Shown one piece after another: positions 17,227 to 26,973 of a DNA stretch of 64,000 bases; position 1 is the stretch's first letter; each line of letters opens with the position of its first letter. The translations under genes and the position numbers were made by a program. Source of the DNA: Sediminibacterium sp. GTDB taxonomy: Bacteria > Bacteroidota > Bacteroidia > Chitinophagales > Chitinophagaceae. Below the pieces are notes generated by a model. It did not search any database. It was not told the origin of the DNA and was given only the letters and a program-made list of their open reading frames with translations. Where the stretch lies: the NCBI GenBank assembly GCA_007280515.1, contig QYPL01000014.1, positions 62,001-126,000 of the forward strand, given 5' to 3'.

Positions 17227-19490
17227 TCCGCAACTTGTTTTCTTATGATATTAAGTGCTCCACCTGCTTTAAACCACTCAATTTGTTGTTGGTTATATGT
17301 ATGGTTGGCTTCAATAGTATCTGTACTGCCGTCTTTATGTGTTAATACCAAGCTAAGTGGTTTACCTGCTGTAAACTGCGTTAATCCGTTTACATCAATG
17401 GTATCGTCTTCTAAAATTTTATCGTAATCGGCTTTGTTGGCGAATGTTAATGCCAACATACCTTGTTTTTTCAAGTTGGTTTCGTGAATACGCGCAAATG
17501 ATTTAGTCAATACTACACGAACACCTAAATGTCTTGGCTCCATGGCTGCGTGCTCACGAGAAGAACCTTCACCGTAATTTTCATCACCCACTACAATAGT
17601 GCCCACACCTGCTGCTTTGTATGCTCTTTGGGTATTAGGTACAGTATCGTAATTGCCATTCACTTGACTTTTTACATTGTCCGTTTTTTCATTGAAGAAA
17701 TTCAATGCACCTATTAGTAAGTTATTAGAAATATTATCTAAGTGCCCACGGAATTTTAACCAAGGTCCTGCCATAGAGATATGGTCGGTGGTACATTTTC
17801 CTTTTGCCTTAATTAATAATTTCAAAGATTTTAAATCGGTGCCTTCCCATGCTGCAAATGGGTCTAACAATTGCAAACGCTTTGAACTAGGATCTACTGC
17901 AATAGTCACTCTAGAACCATCTTCTGCGGGTGCTTGGTAGCCTGCATCTTCAACAGCAAAACCTCTTAATGGTAATTCATCACCAGTTGGTGCGTCTAAT
18001 TTTACTTGCTCGCCTTTATCATTTGTAAGTGTATCTGTTAATGGATTGAAATTTAAATCACCTGCAATGGCAAGAGCTGTAATTAATTCAGGTGAACCTA
18101 CGAATGCAAATGTATTGGGGTTGCCATCGGCACGCTTTGCAAAGTTTCTATTGAAAGAATGCACAATGGTATTTTTTTCTTTTTTCTCAGCACCCACACG
18201 CTCCCACATTCCAATACAAGGTCCACAAGCATTTGCAAATACTTTTGCACCAATTTGGCTAAACACGTCTAAGAAACCATCTCTTTCAATGGTGTATCTT
18301 ACTTGCTCCGAACCTGGCGTAATTAAATATTCAGATTTCATGGTTAAACCTTTTGCTGAAACTTGTTTAGCTAAACTAACCGCACGACTAATATCTTCAT
18401 AAGAAGAGTTCGTACAACTTCCAATTAAACCTACTTCAATTTTGGTAGGCCATCCGTTGGCAGCAGCTGCTTCTTTCATTTTAGAAATAGGTGTTGCTAA
18501 GTCTGGAGTGAATGGTCCGTTTAAGTGTGGTTCTAAAGTATTCAAATCTATTTCAATCACTTGATCAAAGTATTTTTCAGGGCTGGCGTATACTTCAGGG
18601 TCTGCAGTTAAATGTGCAGCTATTGTATCGGCTAAACTTGCTACATCGGCGCGGCCTGTAGATTGTAAATAACGGCTCATACTTGCATCATAACCAAATG
18701 TAGAAGTAGTAGCACCAATTTCAGCACCCATATTACAAATGGTTCCTTTACCTGTACAACTCATACTTGTTGCCCCTTCTCCAAAATATTCTACAATGGC
18801 ACCTGTTCCACCTTTTACTGTTAAGATACCCGCTACTTTTAAAATCACATCTTTAGGTGCTGTCCAACCATTTAATTTTCCTGTTAATTTAATACCTATT
18901 AGTTTAGGCCATTTTAATTCCCAAGGAAGTCCTGCCATTACATCACAAGCATCGGCACCACCTACACCAATGGCAATCATACCTAGTCCACCTGCATTGA
19001 CTGTATGAGAATCGGTACCTATCATTAAACCACCTGGGAAGGCATAGTTTTCTAAAACTACTTGGTGAATAATACCTGCACCTGGTTTCCAAAATCCTAA
19101 ACCATATTTATTAGATACAGAGGCTAAGAAATCATAAACCTCTTTACTATCTGTAGTGGCTACTTGTAAATCTTGTTTGGCTTCTACTTTCGCAGAAATT
19201 AAATGGTCGCAGTGTACTGTACTTGGCACGGCTACTTTAGGACGACCTGCTTGCATAAATTGTAATAATGCCATTTGTGCAGTAGCGTCTTGCATAGCAA
19301 CACGGTCTGGTGCAAAATCGACATATGAACCACCTCTTTCAAAGTTTTCTAGTTTTTGATCGCTATGTAAATGAGAGAATAAGATTTTCTCAGATAAGCT
19401 TAAAGGACGATCTAATAATTTACGAGCTGCTTCTACTTTGTCAGGCATTGCAGCATACAATTTTTTGATCATTTCGATATCAAAAGCCAT
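17223..19490 (-). CDS. acnA: Aconitate hydratase, mitochondrial-type
   Basis: Isomerises citrate and isocitrate in the TCA cycle using a [4Fe-4S] cluster. About 755 residues from [15 protein letters not shown] at 19490; a longer frame reaching 19619 adds 43 residues without family character and overlaps the divergent gene, so it is rejected. The cluster cysteines are in [13 protein letters not shown] and [10 protein letters not shown]. The swivel domain with [17 protein letters not shown] is at the C-terminus. Length and sequence match the mitochondrial/ACO2-like group (AcnA used loosely as symbol). A candidate promoter lies about 30 bases upstream. The Gfo/Idh gene follows with a 4-base overlap. 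Confidence 0.95.
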   Translation of the reverse strand: MAFDIEMIKKLYAAMPDKVEAARKLLDRPLSLSEKILFSHLHSDQKLENFERGGSYVDFAPDRVAMQDATAQMALLQFMQAGRPKVAVPSTVHCDHLISAKVEAKQDLQVATTDSKEVYDFLASVSNKYGLGFWKPGAGIIHQVVLENYAFPGGLMIGTDSHTVNAGGLGMIAIGVGGADACDVMAGLPWELKWPKLIGIKLTGKLNGWTAPKDVILKVAGILTVKGGTGAIVEYFGEGATSMSCTGKGTICNMGAEIGATTSTFGYDASMSRYLQSTGRADVASLADTIAAHLTADPEVYASPEKYFDQVIEIDLNTLEPHLNGPFTPDLATPISKMKEAAAANGWPTKIEVGLIGSCTNSSYEDISRAVSLAKQVSAKGLTMKSEYLITPGSEQVRYTIERDGFLDVFSQIGAKVFANACGPCIGMWERVGAEKKEKNTIVHSFNRNFAKRADGNPNTFAFVGSPELITALAIAGDLNFNPLTDTLTNDKGEQVKLDAPTGDELPLRGFAVEDAGYQAPAEDGSRVTIAVDPSSKRLQLLDPFAAWEGTDLKSLKLLIKAKGKCTTDHISMAGPWLKFRGHLDNISNNLLIGALNFFNEKTDNVKSQVNGNYDTVPNTQRAYKAAGVGTIVVGDENYGEGSSREHAAMEPRHLGVRVVLTKSFARIHETNLKKQGMLALTFANKADYDKILEDDTIDVNGLTQFTAGKPLSLVLTHKDGSTDTIEANHTYNQQQIEWFKAGGALNIIRKQVAE

Positions 19491-19519
19491 GATACTTAGT
19501 TTTGTTGTTAAAATTGGCC

Positions 19520-19554
19520 CAAAGGTAAGCCAAAATTGATCCCGGTTGAAGCAA
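19520..19554 (-). promoter_or_regulatory. Candidate aconitase promoter
   Basis: On the minus strand a TACCTTTG -7 box (19520-19527) matches TAnnTTTG; a TTG at 19552-19554 would be the -33 element with a 24-base spacer, a little longer than usual. The implied start leaves a leader of about 25 bases before the aconitase ATG, supporting the shorter start. Confidence 0.5.
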
Positions 19555-19613
19555 AAAATACAGTTTATATCCACTTTTTTTGATAGATTGCAGTAGATTA
19601 AAACGCCTTTTCT

Positions 19614-19835
19614 ATGCAAAAAATGAAGGATTTTTTTGAATTACACGCTTTTGGGGTTTGTACCGCCATCGGAGAGAGGTTAGGCATTGCTACTAGCAAA
19701 ATAAGAATGTGGTTTATCTATATTTCCTTTCTCACTTTCGGCTCTCCAGTTATTGTATATATGGTACTCGCTTTTTGGAGAAGTATCCGCAGGTATATTC
19801 TACTAGGAAAAAGAAATCCCATGAAATATTTTTAG
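19614..19835 (+). CDS. Small PspC-domain membrane protein
   Basis: A 73-residue protein whose residues 13-55 ([12 protein letters not shown]...[27 protein letters not shown]) follow the PspC domain pattern: a short cytoplasmic helix with G-C-x-A-x-x-x-x-LGI then one or two membrane helices. In E. coli PspC takes part in envelope-stress response, but short stand-alone PspC proteins are common in Bacteroidota and have no settled role. Divergent from aconitase; convergent with kdsA after 18 bases. Confidence 0.8.
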   Translation: MQKMKDFFELHAFGVCTAIGERLGIATSKIRMWFIYISFLTFGSPVIVYMVLAFWRSIRRYILLGKRNPMKYF

Positions 19836-19853
19836 TATTATTAGTTGTAAAAA

Positions 19854-20678
19854 CTAAATAACTGCTCTTCTGAGTCTCACTAATTTTTCTAATAAAGGAG
19901 CTAATTTATCTAAGGGCAACATGTTAGCACCATCGCTTTTTGCTTCAGCAGGATTCGGATGCGTTTCAATAAATAATCCATGCGTTCCTGTGGCAATAGC
20001 TGCCTTTGCAATGGTTTCTATTAATTGAGGATTACCGCCTGTAACTCCACTAGTTTGATTAGGTTGTTGTAATGAATGTGTACAATCCATTATAACGGGT
20101 ACTCCATTTTCTGCCATCGCAGGAATATTTCTATAATCTACTACTAAGTCCTGATAGCCAAATGTGTTACCACGTTCAGTAAGCATTACTTTATCGTTGC
20201 CTGCTAATCTTATTTTATCTACTGCAAATTTCATGGAAGCCCCACTTAAAAATTGTCCTTTTTTTACATTCACAATTTTTCCTGTTTCAGCCGCTGCAAT
20301 AAGTAAGTCGGTTTGACGACATAAAAATGCAGGAATTTGTAAGATGTCAATATACTTTGCGGCAATAGCTGCTTCATCGTGCGCATGGATATCGGAAGTA
20401 GTAGGTACTTTGAAACTAGCGCCTACTTTTTTAATGAGCTCCATCCCTGTATCATCTCCAATGCCTGTAAAAGAATTCGCGCTTGTTCTATTTGCTTTTC
20501 TATAGCTTGCTTTAAATACATAAGCAATACCTAAGTTCTTACATAGGGTAGAAACCTTCTCTCCAATTTCCATTACCAATTCTTCATTCTCTACTACGCA
20601 TGGCCCAGCAATTAAAAAAAATTGGTCTGCATCGTAGCTTTGGCCTTTAAATAAATCTTTTAAAAATGGAGCGTTCAT
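19854..20678 (-). CDS. kdsA: 3-deoxy-8-phosphooctulonate synthase
   Basis: Condenses arabinose-5-phosphate and phosphoenolpyruvate to KDO-8-phosphate for LPS inner core. The 274-residue TIM barrel has AGPCVVE with Cys27 where metal-independent enzymes carry Asn, so it belongs to the metal-dependent class; further motifs are FKASYRKANRTS, LSGASMKFAVDKI, TERGNTFGYQDLVVDYRN and MDCTHSLQQPN. It is the last gene of a minus-strand run beginning at parA, 34 bases after a barrel protein gene, which suggests envelope synthesis is cotranscribed with chromosome partition genes. Confidence 0.96.
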   Translation of the reverse strand: MNAPFLKDLFKGQSYDADQFFLIAGPCVVENEELVMEIGEKVSTLCKNLGIAYVFKASYRKANRTSANSFTGIGDDTGMELIKKVGASFKVPTTSDIHAHDEAAIAAKYIDILQIPAFLCRQTDLLIAAAETGKIVNVKKGQFLSGASMKFAVDKIRLAGNDKVMLTERGNTFGYQDLVVDYRNIPAMAENGVPVIMDCTHSLQQPNQTSGVTGGNPQLIETIAKAAIATGTHGLFIETHPNPAEAKSDGANMLPLDKLAPLLEKLVRLRRAVI

Positions 20679-20712
20679 TTGATACTGTTTTGAGCTAGCA
20701 AAGCTAGCGTAT

Positions 20713-21471
20713 TTAAAATCTTAATCCAAGGCCAATACCTAGTCCCCTTAAGCCCCACCATGGGCCTTCAGTATCCACAGTGGCCTTGGTGGCATCTACT
20801 GTAGACCTCAATGTAAAAGGGTTTGCATTAGTATTGTCTAATACCTGTTTTAAAGCTACTTGAGCTGGTTTAGGGAATCCACCTGGGGGACTAAATTCAA
20901 GTTTCCCAGTAGCTGTTCCATAATGCCCTCCTATAAAGGAAATATCTAAAACTAATTTAGTTAATAATTGAAATTGCATACCTACATGAGCGCCATAGCT
21001 TTGGGTTCTCACTGTGCCCTCTAAGGTGGCGACTGCTGTAATAGGTTTTATAATTTCAGCCGGAAAAATTTTATCAGGCGTGTAGGTATAAGAGGCAGGA
21101 ACTGATAAGTCGTAGTTGCCATAACGAATATAAGGTCCTATATAAAAACCAGACATTTTAGACAAGCCTAAATAAAAACGACCTTCGAAAGTAATGGTCG
21201 TATTGCCAATTTTAAAATTATCGAAATCGATAGCAGGGTTATCAATAAATTTTTTTGCAATAGATTTTAAAGGCAGTTTTGAAAGTGGCATGTTTTTATA
21301 GTTCACCGACAAAGAAATAAAGTGGTTAATACTTTTCTCGAAAGTGATATTATAGTTATTAATAGCGTCAGCCGATAAATTAGTTTTTAAAATATTATCA
21401 CCCCCTATTAAACTTTGAGAAGAAGCGTTGATAGCTATGATTATGAAAAAGAGTATAAATTTTTTTTTCAT
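20713..21471 (-). CDS. Unrecognised outer membrane beta-barrel protein
   Basis: A 252-residue protein with a signal peptide (about 1-19, MKKKFILFFIIIAINASSQ). The mature part alternates polar and aromatic residues as in small barrels (NYNITFEKSINHFISLSVNYKN; GRFYLGLSKMSGFYIGPYIRYG) and ends GLGIGLGLRF, an aromatic barrel-insertion signal. I do not recognise the family beyond resemblance to DUF3575-like barrels. It starts 4 bases after the Rrf2-type regulator stop, so the two are translationally close. Confidence 0.72.
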   Translation of the reverse strand: MKKKFILFFIIIAINASSQSLIGGDNILKTNLSADAINNYNITFEKSINHFISLSVNYKNMPLSKLPLKSIAKKFIDNPAIDFDNFKIGNTTITFEGRFYLGLSKMSGFYIGPYIRYGNYDLSVPASYTYTPDKIFPAEIIKPITAVATLEGTVRTQSYGAHVGMQFQLLTKLVLDISFIGGHYGTATGKLEFSPPGGFPKPAQVALKQVLDNTNANPFTLRSTVDATKATVDTEGPWWGLRGLGIGLGLRF

Positions 21472-21475
21472 AAAT

Positions 21476-21889
21476 TTATTTTATAGCACTTAGGTCTGCT
21501 ACTGTTTTATTATCTAGTATGGCTAAGGTATTATCCCGCACCGCAACCATTACTTTATTAATACCGCATTTTTTTTCATTACAATCGGCACATTTTTCAT
21601 AAAAATTTAAACTTACGCAAGGAAGAAGGGCAATGGGGCCTTCGATACTTCTAAAAATGGCCGATAATTTTATTTTTTCAGGCGCTTGTGCAAAGAAGTA
21701 GCCTCCATGTTTTCCTTTTTTACTTTCTAAAAAGCCTGCTTTTCTCAATGCTAGTAAAATATTCTCCAGAAATTTAATAGGTATATTTTTTTGACTTGCA
21801 ATTTCAGCTATTAAAATAGGGTCATCGCTTTGCTTCTCCACCATATAGCAGAGTGCTTGTAATGCGTATTGAGTTTTTTTAGATAGCAT
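21476..21889 (-). CDS. Rrf2-family transcriptional regulator with four cysteines
   Basis: A 137-residue winged-helix repressor. The N-terminus MLSKKTQYALQALCYMVE, the recognition helix around KNIPIKFLENILLALRKAGFLESKKGKHGGY and the C-terminal cysteine cluster C91, C100, C103, C108 follow the Rrf2/IscR/NsrR plan. The spacing C-x8-C-x2-C-x4-C is compatible with an Fe-S cluster, so it may sense iron, nitric oxide or redox state; the target genes are not evident. It lies 10 bases after dapB in the same direction. Confidence 0.88.
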   Translation of the reverse strand: MLSKKTQYALQALCYMVEKQSDDPILIAEIASQKNIPIKFLENILLALRKAGFLESKKGKHGGYFFAQAPEKIKLSAIFRSIEGPIALLPCVSLNFYEKCADCNEKKCGINKVMVAVRDNTLAILDNKTVADLSAIK

Positions 21890-21899
21890 AAGCTTTTGA

Positions 21900-22616
21900 T
21901 CAAAGACCTAGAACGTCTTTCATAGTGAAGATACCTATTTTTTTATTGGCAAATTCTGCTGCTAATAAAGCCCCGCTGGCAAAGCCTTTGCGTGTATGAG
22001 CTGTATGGGTAATTTCAATGCTGTCAATGGGAGACTGATAAGTAACTGAATGTGTTCCGGGGGCTGGATCAATTCTTTCCGATTTAATTACTAAATCAGA
22101 GGCCGCTGCAGAGGCTTCATTCACCCATTTATTTTTTCTTCTTATTTTGGCTAGTATTTGTTCGGCTAAACTAATGGCGGTTCCACTAGGTGCATCCTTT
22201 TTTTCGGTATGATGTGTTTCAATCATAGATACATCATAATTTTCATAGGGATCCATTAGTGCAGCCACCTGCTTATTAATTTCAAAAAATAAATTTACCC
22301 CAATGCTATAATTACTTGCATAAATTAAACAGCCTTTTTTTTCTACACAAAGTATTTTGGCTTTTTCAAAATTATCTAACCATCCGGTTGAACCACTTAT
22401 GACAGGTACACCCCAATCAATACATTTAGTAATATTTTCAAAAGCAGTATGAGGGCCAGTGAATTCAATAGCAACATGCGCCTCTTGTATATTTTCTTTC
22501 GTAAAATCTGCTGTATTAGATACATCAATTTTCAGAACAATTTCATGTCCTTTGCTAATTGCAATTTCTTCAATCGCTTTTCCCATTTTACCGTAGCCTA
22601 TTAATGCAATTTTCAT
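21900..22616 (-). CDS. dapB: 4-hydroxy-tetrahydrodipicolinate reductase
   Basis: NAD(P)H-dependent step of the lysine/diaminopimelate pathway. The 238-residue protein begins with the Rossmann motif KIALIGYGKMGKAIEEIA and carries the catalytic segment ETHHTEKKDAPSGTA with H135/H136 and K140. It is slightly shorter than the E. coli enzyme, as is usual in this phylum. The dapB gene lies between DUF5683 and the Rrf2 gene; parA-parB-DUF5683-dapB is a gene order I recognise from Bacteroidota. Confidence 0.96.
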   Translation of the reverse strand: MKIALIGYGKMGKAIEEIAISKGHEIVLKIDVSNTADFTKENIQEAHVAIEFTGPHTAFENITKCIDWGVPVISGSTGWLDNFEKAKILCVEKKGCLIYASNYSIGVNLFFEINKQVAALMDPYENYDVSMIETHHTEKKDAPSGTAISLAEQILAKIRRKNKWVNEASAAASDLVIKSERIDPAPGTHSVTYQSPIDSIEITHTAHTRKGFASGALLAAEFANKKIGIFTMKDVLGL

Positions 22617-22631
22617 ATCCCTTTGTTTAAA

Positions 22632-23204
22632 TTATTTTGAATGGGTATTTTTAAAATGAAATTGAAGTGATAAACCCGTTTGTTGCTGTTGAGGTTGTAC
22701 ATAAGGTACCATTCTGAATGATAAATTATTGTTTACATCAAACTCTTTTAAATGACCCGATACTGTCGCATCTGCCACATTCACACCCCAGGCAAGTATA
22801 AACCACATGATAGAATAGTCTCTATCTCTTCTAAATATATTACGGTAACTCTGTAATGAACCAATACTTAAGTTTTGCAATTTTGAATCAATCTTAGATA
22901 AATCACTATTGTCTCCTTTCTCTGCTTTAAACCTTGCTTCATAGGCAAACTTTGTTTTTTGATACATATCATTATTGTATACAAAAGTAGAAGCGGGCAG
23001 AGCCAATACACCATACACTAAAGGTATTTTCCAATACTGTTTATTGTATAGCTGGCCCCAACCTGGAACAATAGCCGACCTTCTAGTAGCCCTGCGTGGA
23101 ATATGATGTTGAAGGGTATCTGCTTTTTGGAGATAGGCGCTATCTTGGCTATTAGCAGTTGGCTGCAAAAAAAGCAGCAGTAGTAAAATGGTGAGTAGCC
23201 GCAT
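22632..23204 (-). CDS. DUF5683-family membrane protein
   Basis: A 190-residue protein with an N-terminal signal/hydrophobic segment (about 1-19), then the family core RRATRRSAIVPGWGQLYNKQYWKIPLVYGVLALPASTFVYNND and a second hydrophobic stretch around SIMWFILAWGVNVADATVSGHL. DUF5683 is typically encoded beside parAB and dapB in Bacteroidota; its function is unknown. Gaps are 15 bases to dapB and 29 to parB. Confidence 0.88.
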   Translation of the reverse strand: MRLLTILLLLLFLQPTANSQDSAYLQKADTLQHHIPRRATRRSAIVPGWGQLYNKQYWKIPLVYGVLALPASTFVYNNDMYQKTKFAYEARFKAEKGDNSDLSKIDSKLQNLSIGSLQSYRNIFRRDRDYSIMWFILAWGVNVADATVSGHLKEFDVNNNLSFRMVPYVQPQQQQTGLSLQFHFKNTHSK

Positions 23205-23233
23205 CCTAAATAAATTCCTTTTAAAAAATGTTA

Positions 23234-24157
23234 CTAGCTAATGCTTAATTGCATTGCTTCTAGTATTTTATTTAAACCGTTAAGATCAGAGTATTCAATC
23301 GTAATTTTTCCGCTACCATTTTTTTGGTGTTGTAAAATAACCTTGGTTGATAAATGACTGGTTAATTTATCTTCTAATTTTTTATATACTGGAGACAATT
23401 GGTTTTTTGCAGTTGCCACAGAAGGCGTAAAGGCCTTACCTGCTAAATTCATTTTACGAATTAACTCTTCTGTTTGCTTGACGGTTAAACCTTTCTCTGT
23501 AATTTCTTTGAATAAGAATAATTGCTTCTCAATTTCTTTACCTAATAATAGTTTGGCTAAACTTACACTTAAGCTGCCGCTGCGAAGCGCTGCTTGTAAG
23601 CTAGGCGGAAGTTCTAATAATCTTATATAGTTAGAAATAGTAGACCTATCTACGCCCATTCTTTCTGCTACTTTTTCCTGCGTGTAACTTAATTCTTCCA
23701 TCATGCGCTGATAGCTTAACGCAATTTCTATTTCATTAAGATCAACTCTTTGTAAGTTCTCTAGTAAGGCTAATTCTAATAATTCTTTATCATTGCCTGT
23801 TCTTACATAGGCTGGTAAATCGCTTAAGCCTGCTATTTTAGCTGCACGAAAACGACGCTCACCCGCTATTAATTGATATTTGCCATTAGCTAATTGCGCA
23901 ACAGTAATAGGTTGTATTAAATCATGTATTTGAATAGAATTAGCTAGTTCCTTCAATGCTTTTTCATCAAAATCTTTTCTAGGATTCTTTGGATTGACAA
24001 CGATGTCAGATAAGGGTACACGATTACTGGCAACTGCTTTTTCTATCACCGCTGGTTGTACTCTACCTGCTGGATTTTTGTAATCCGCGTCTATGTTTTG
24101 CAATAGAGAGCGAAGTCCTTTTCCAATGAGTTCTTTATTAGGTGTGCTCTTGCTCAT
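23234..24157 (-). CDS. parB: Chromosome partitioning protein ParB
   Basis: A 307-residue ParB/Spo0J homologue that binds parS and, as a CTP-dependent clamp, loads on DNA. Residues about 48-140 form the ParB/Srx domain with the CTP-binding motif GERRFRAAKIAG; about 145-200 the helix-turn-helix (SYTQEKVAERMGVDRSTISNYIRLLELP); the C-terminal dimerisation domain contains STKVILQHQKNGSGKITIEYS. It lies 2 bases after parA, a standard pair. No parS-like palindrome with a central CACGTG was found in this window. Confidence 0.96.
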   Translation of the reverse strand: MSKSTPNKELIGKGLRSLLQNIDADYKNPAGRVQPAVIEKAVASNRVPLSDIVVNPKNPRKDFDEKALKELANSIQIHDLIQPITVAQLANGKYQLIAGERRFRAAKIAGLSDLPAYVRTGNDKELLELALLENLQRVDLNEIEIALSYQRMMEELSYTQEKVAERMGVDRSTISNYIRLLELPPSLQAALRSGSLSVSLAKLLLGKEIEKQLFLFKEITEKGLTVKQTEELIRKMNLAGKAFTPSVATAKNQLSPVYKKLEDKLTSHLSTKVILQHQKNGSGKITIEYSDLNGLNKILEAMQLSIS

Positions 24158-24159
24158 AA

Positions 24160-24960
24160 TTAATCTATTATACGCTCGGCATTACTCATATTCGTCATGC
24201 CATTTTTTTGTAAAATTTCTTTAGCTAGGTTTAAGTAGTTTACGGTGCCCTTACTATCTGCATCATATAAAATAACAGGCTTGCCCACGCTAGGCGCTTC
24301 ACTTAAACGTGTGTTTCTATGAATAATGGTAGAGAATACCATTTCATCAAAATGTTTTCTTACTTCACTTACTACTTGATTGCTTAAACGAAGTCTTCCA
24401 TCGTACATCGTCATTAAGATACCTTCAATTTGTAATTCAGGGTTTAATCTGCTTTGTACAATTTTAATAGTATTTAATAATTTACCTAAACCTTCTAATG
24501 CAAAAAACTCGCATTGTACAGGCACAATGACACTATCGGCGGCCACTAATGCATTCACAGTAATTAAACCCAAAGAAGGTAAACAGTCAATAATAATAAA
24601 ATCGTATTGGTCTGAAATAGGGGCAATTAATTCTTTTAAAACATTCTCTCTATTAGGCAGGTTCACTAATTCAATTTCAGCACCCACTAAATCAATATGA
24701 GAGGGGATGACGTCTAAGTGTGGAATTTCTGATTTTAAAATAATATCGGCTAGGGGCGTTTGATTAATCATACCATCGTATAAGCTGGTAGTGATATTGT
24801 GCAAATCAAATCCAACACCTGTAGTACTATTGGCTTGAGGATCGGCATCAATTAATAGGGTTCTGTATTCCAATACGGCCAAACTTGCCGCAATATTTAT
24901 GGCAGAAGTGGTTTTACCCACACCCCCTTTTTGATTCGCTATTCCTATTATTCTAGCCAT
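24160..24960 (-). CDS. parA: Chromosome partitioning ATPase ParA/Soj
   Basis: A 266-residue ATPase starting at [18 protein letters not shown] (24960); an ATG 9 codons upstream is possible but adds no conserved residues. The deviant Walker A is residues 9-16 (KGGVGKTT), followed by [11 protein letters not shown] and Walker [12 protein letters not shown]. Type Ib-like size (no N-terminal HTH) fits a chromosomal Soj. It should move ParB-bound origins. It is the first gene of the seven-gene minus-strand set that runs to kdsA. Confidence 0.96.
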   Translation of the reverse strand: MARIIGIANQKGGVGKTTSAINIAASLAVLEYRTLLIDADPQANSTTGVGFDLHNITTSLYDGMINQTPLADIILKSEIPHLDVIPSHIDLVGAEIELVNLPNRENVLKELIAPISDQYDFIIIDCLPSLGLITVNALVAADSVIVPVQCEFFALEGLGKLLNTIKIVQSRLNPELQIEGILMTMYDGRLRLSNQVVSEVRKHFDEMVFSTIIHRNTRLSEAPSVGKPVILYDADSKGTVNYLNLAKEILQKNGMTNMSNAERIID

Positions 24961-25042
24961 AAACTGAATATCCTTAATTTCTGCCAAAAATAAGGCATAA
25001 ATGGTAACAATTTGGCCTTAATTTTGTGCTTTAAATTATATT

Positions 25043-26278
25043 ATGCGCAACCCCTTATTTATAGTCATTCTCATCACTGTATTAATTTTCATTGACTTTT
25101 ATATCTACCATGTATTAAAGACCTTACTGCAAGGGGCATCAAACGGCACTAAGACCTCAGTGGGTCTAATTTACTGGGCTTTATGTATTTTGAGCCTAAG
25201 TTCCTTTTTACTCTTCCCTTATATTTCTAACCCCTATTTTAAGCAATACATTTTCTCTGTTGGCATAGGATGGGTACTTACCCAAATTTTTATGGTTTTG
25301 TTTTTCTTAGTTGATGATTTAAGAAGAGGGGCTTTTTGGACGATGGGTCAGGCGGCATCCATAGCAGGTGCTAAATTTTTGAATACTGAAAAAGGTATTC
25401 CAAGATCTACTTTTTTAAGTTGGATGGGAGTGGGTTTATCTTCCACATTATTCTTATCGCTTTTGTATGGTTTTGGTAATAAGTATAATTATAAACTCAT
25501 TAAAAAGAAAATTATTTTAAAAGGGTTACCTCTTGCCTTTAAAGGATTTAAAATTATTCATATTAGCGATATTCATAGTGGCAGTTTAAAGGATAAAGCA
25601 GCAGTTTTAAAAGGTACTGAATTAATTGAAAAACAAAATGCCGATTTGGTTTTATTTACAGGTGACTTGGTCAATGACCGTGCCAGTGAGATGCAGGATT
25701 GGATGGATGTATTTGGTAAAATTAATGCCCCGCAGGGTGTGTATAGTACTTTAGGCAACCACGATTATGGTGATTATGTAAAATGGGATACGGTAGAAGA
25801 GAAGAAGCAAAATTTAGAAGCCTTGAAGCAAGTGCATCATGATTTAGGATGGCGCTTACTAATGAATGAAAATATAAGTATTGAAAAAAATGGTGAAAAA
25901 ATTAAAATAGTGGGTATTGAGAATTGGGGTGCAAAAGCGCGTTTTCCAAAATATGGCAAAATGGATTTAGCCATGCAAGGTGTAAGCAAGGAAGAAGTGG
26001 CCATATTATTAAGTCATGACCCTAGTCATTGGGAGGCAGAAGTAATTCCTAAGTATTCCCATATTCAATTAACTTTGTCGGGGCACACCCATGGTATGCA
26101 GTTTGGACTAGAGAACCCTTATTTTAAATGGAGTCCTGTACAATGGGTATATAAACAATGGGCAGGTATTTATGATAATAAAGACCAGCAATTATATGTT
26201 AACAGAGGTTTTGGATTCCTTGGTTATCCAGGCAGGGTGGGCATTCTGCCAGAAATAACTTTAATTGAATTAGCTTAA
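25043..26278 (+). CDS. Membrane-anchored metallophosphoesterase
   Basis: A 411-residue protein with an N-terminal membrane domain of about four helices (residues 5-25, 38-60, 68-92, 125-147) and a C-terminal calcineurin-like phosphoesterase domain. The metal-site motifs are complete: ISDIHSG, FTGDLVND, LGNHDYG, LLSHDPSHW and SGHTHGMQFG. It resembles the YkuE/YaeI group; homologues include UDP-2,3-diacylglucosamine-type or unknown phosphatases, so the substrate is not assigned. Divergent from parA with 82 bases between; a TAATTTTG box (25019-25026) may serve as -7 element. Confidence 0.92.
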   Translation: MRNPLFIVILITVLIFIDFYIYHVLKTLLQGASNGTKTSVGLIYWALCILSLSSFLLFPYISNPYFKQYIFSVGIGWVLTQIFMVLFFLVDDLRRGAFWTMGQAASIAGAKFLNTEKGIPRSTFLSWMGVGLSSTLFLSLLYGFGNKYNYKLIKKKIILKGLPLAFKGFKIIHISDIHSGSLKDKAAVLKGTELIEKQNADLVLFTGDLVNDRASEMQDWMDVFGKINAPQGVYSTLGNHDYGDYVKWDTVEEKKQNLEALKQVHHDLGWRLLMNENISIEKNGEKIKIVGIENWGAKARFPKYGKMDLAMQGVSKEEVAILLSHDPSHWEAEVIPKYSHIQLTLSGHTHGMQFGLENPYFKWSPVQWVYKQWAGIYDNKDQQLYVNRGFGFLGYPGRVGILPEITLIELA

Positions 26279-26316
26279 TAATTTATCAATTAAAAATCAA
26301 ATTCAAAATGAATTTT

Positions 26317-26925
26317 ATGAAAAAAATATTATTGTTTTTAATAAGTATGGTAGTGTTGAATGCTCAAGCGCAAAATAAATTTGCTTTAGGTATTAAGTTA
26401 GGACAAAATTTTTCGAGTGTAAACAATGTAAATGTAGACCATAATGCAGCTTCTTTTCATTTGGGCGCAAGCGCACAAATTGGAGTAGGTCCATCTTTTA
26501 GTATCGCCCCTGAAGTAATTTTAACACAAACTAAATTGGAATCTAATCCTAGTGTTTTAGAATTAATGGGTAATAGTGCATTAAAACCTGAAACCTATCA
26601 TTTAAATTATCTAGCCATTCCAGTGTTGGCTCAATACAAAGTTTTTAAAAGTTTTATTGTTCAAGCAGGTCCTCAATATAGTATTTTATTAGATCAACAA
26701 AAAGATGGAAAAGAAACAGCCAGACTGGCTTTCAATAGCGGTGAGTTTGCTATTGTGGGTGGTGCTAAGTTAGATTTGGGTGGCTTTTTTTTATATGGCA
26801 GGTACGTCATTGCTATGAATAATATTCGTTCTGCTAGTGAACTCAGTAATAATTTAGGCGACCAATCTACTTGGAAAACGCGTCAATGGCAGTTAGGTGT
26901 TGGCTTTAGTATTCTTAACTATTAA
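26317..26925 (+). CDS. PorT-like outer membrane beta-barrel protein
   Basis: About 202 residues from MKKILLFLIS (an in-frame ATG 9 bases earlier is also possible). The signal peptide ends NAQAQ. The mature protein is a small eight-strand-like barrel with FALGIKLGQNFSSVN, YLAIPVLAQYKVF and a terminal GVGFSILNY, in keeping with the PorT/OMP_b-brl_2 group of Bacteroidota. Function unassigned; PorT itself serves type IX secretion, but most relatives do not. It follows the phosphoesterase gene by 38 bases. Confidence 0.78.
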   Translation: MKKILLFLISMVVLNAQAQNKFALGIKLGQNFSSVNNVNVDHNAASFHLGASAQIGVGPSFSIAPEVILTQTKLESNPSVLELMGNSALKPETYHLNYLAIPVLAQYKVFKSFIVQAGPQYSILLDQQKDGKETARLAFNSGEFAIVGGAKLDLGGFFLYGRYVIAMNNIRSASELSNNLGDQSTWKTRQWQLGVGFSILNY

Positions 26926-26973
26926 TAATATACAATTAGTAATAGTTTTTTAGTTTTAGTTATTTACTTTTAA

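Noticed and set aside
19491..19619. N-terminal extension of aconitase by 43 codons.
   Set aside because: The extension has no aconitase similarity, overlaps the candidate promoter and the divergent gene start.
20694..20710. GCTAGC-AAA-GCTAGC repeat between kdsA and the barrel protein gene, a possible terminator.
   Set aside because: The stem is short and no T-run follows in either direction.
23234..24960. Looked for parS sites and a replication origin near parAB.
   Set aside because: No palindrome with central CACGTG and no DnaA-box cluster or AT-rich unwinding repeat was seen in the window.
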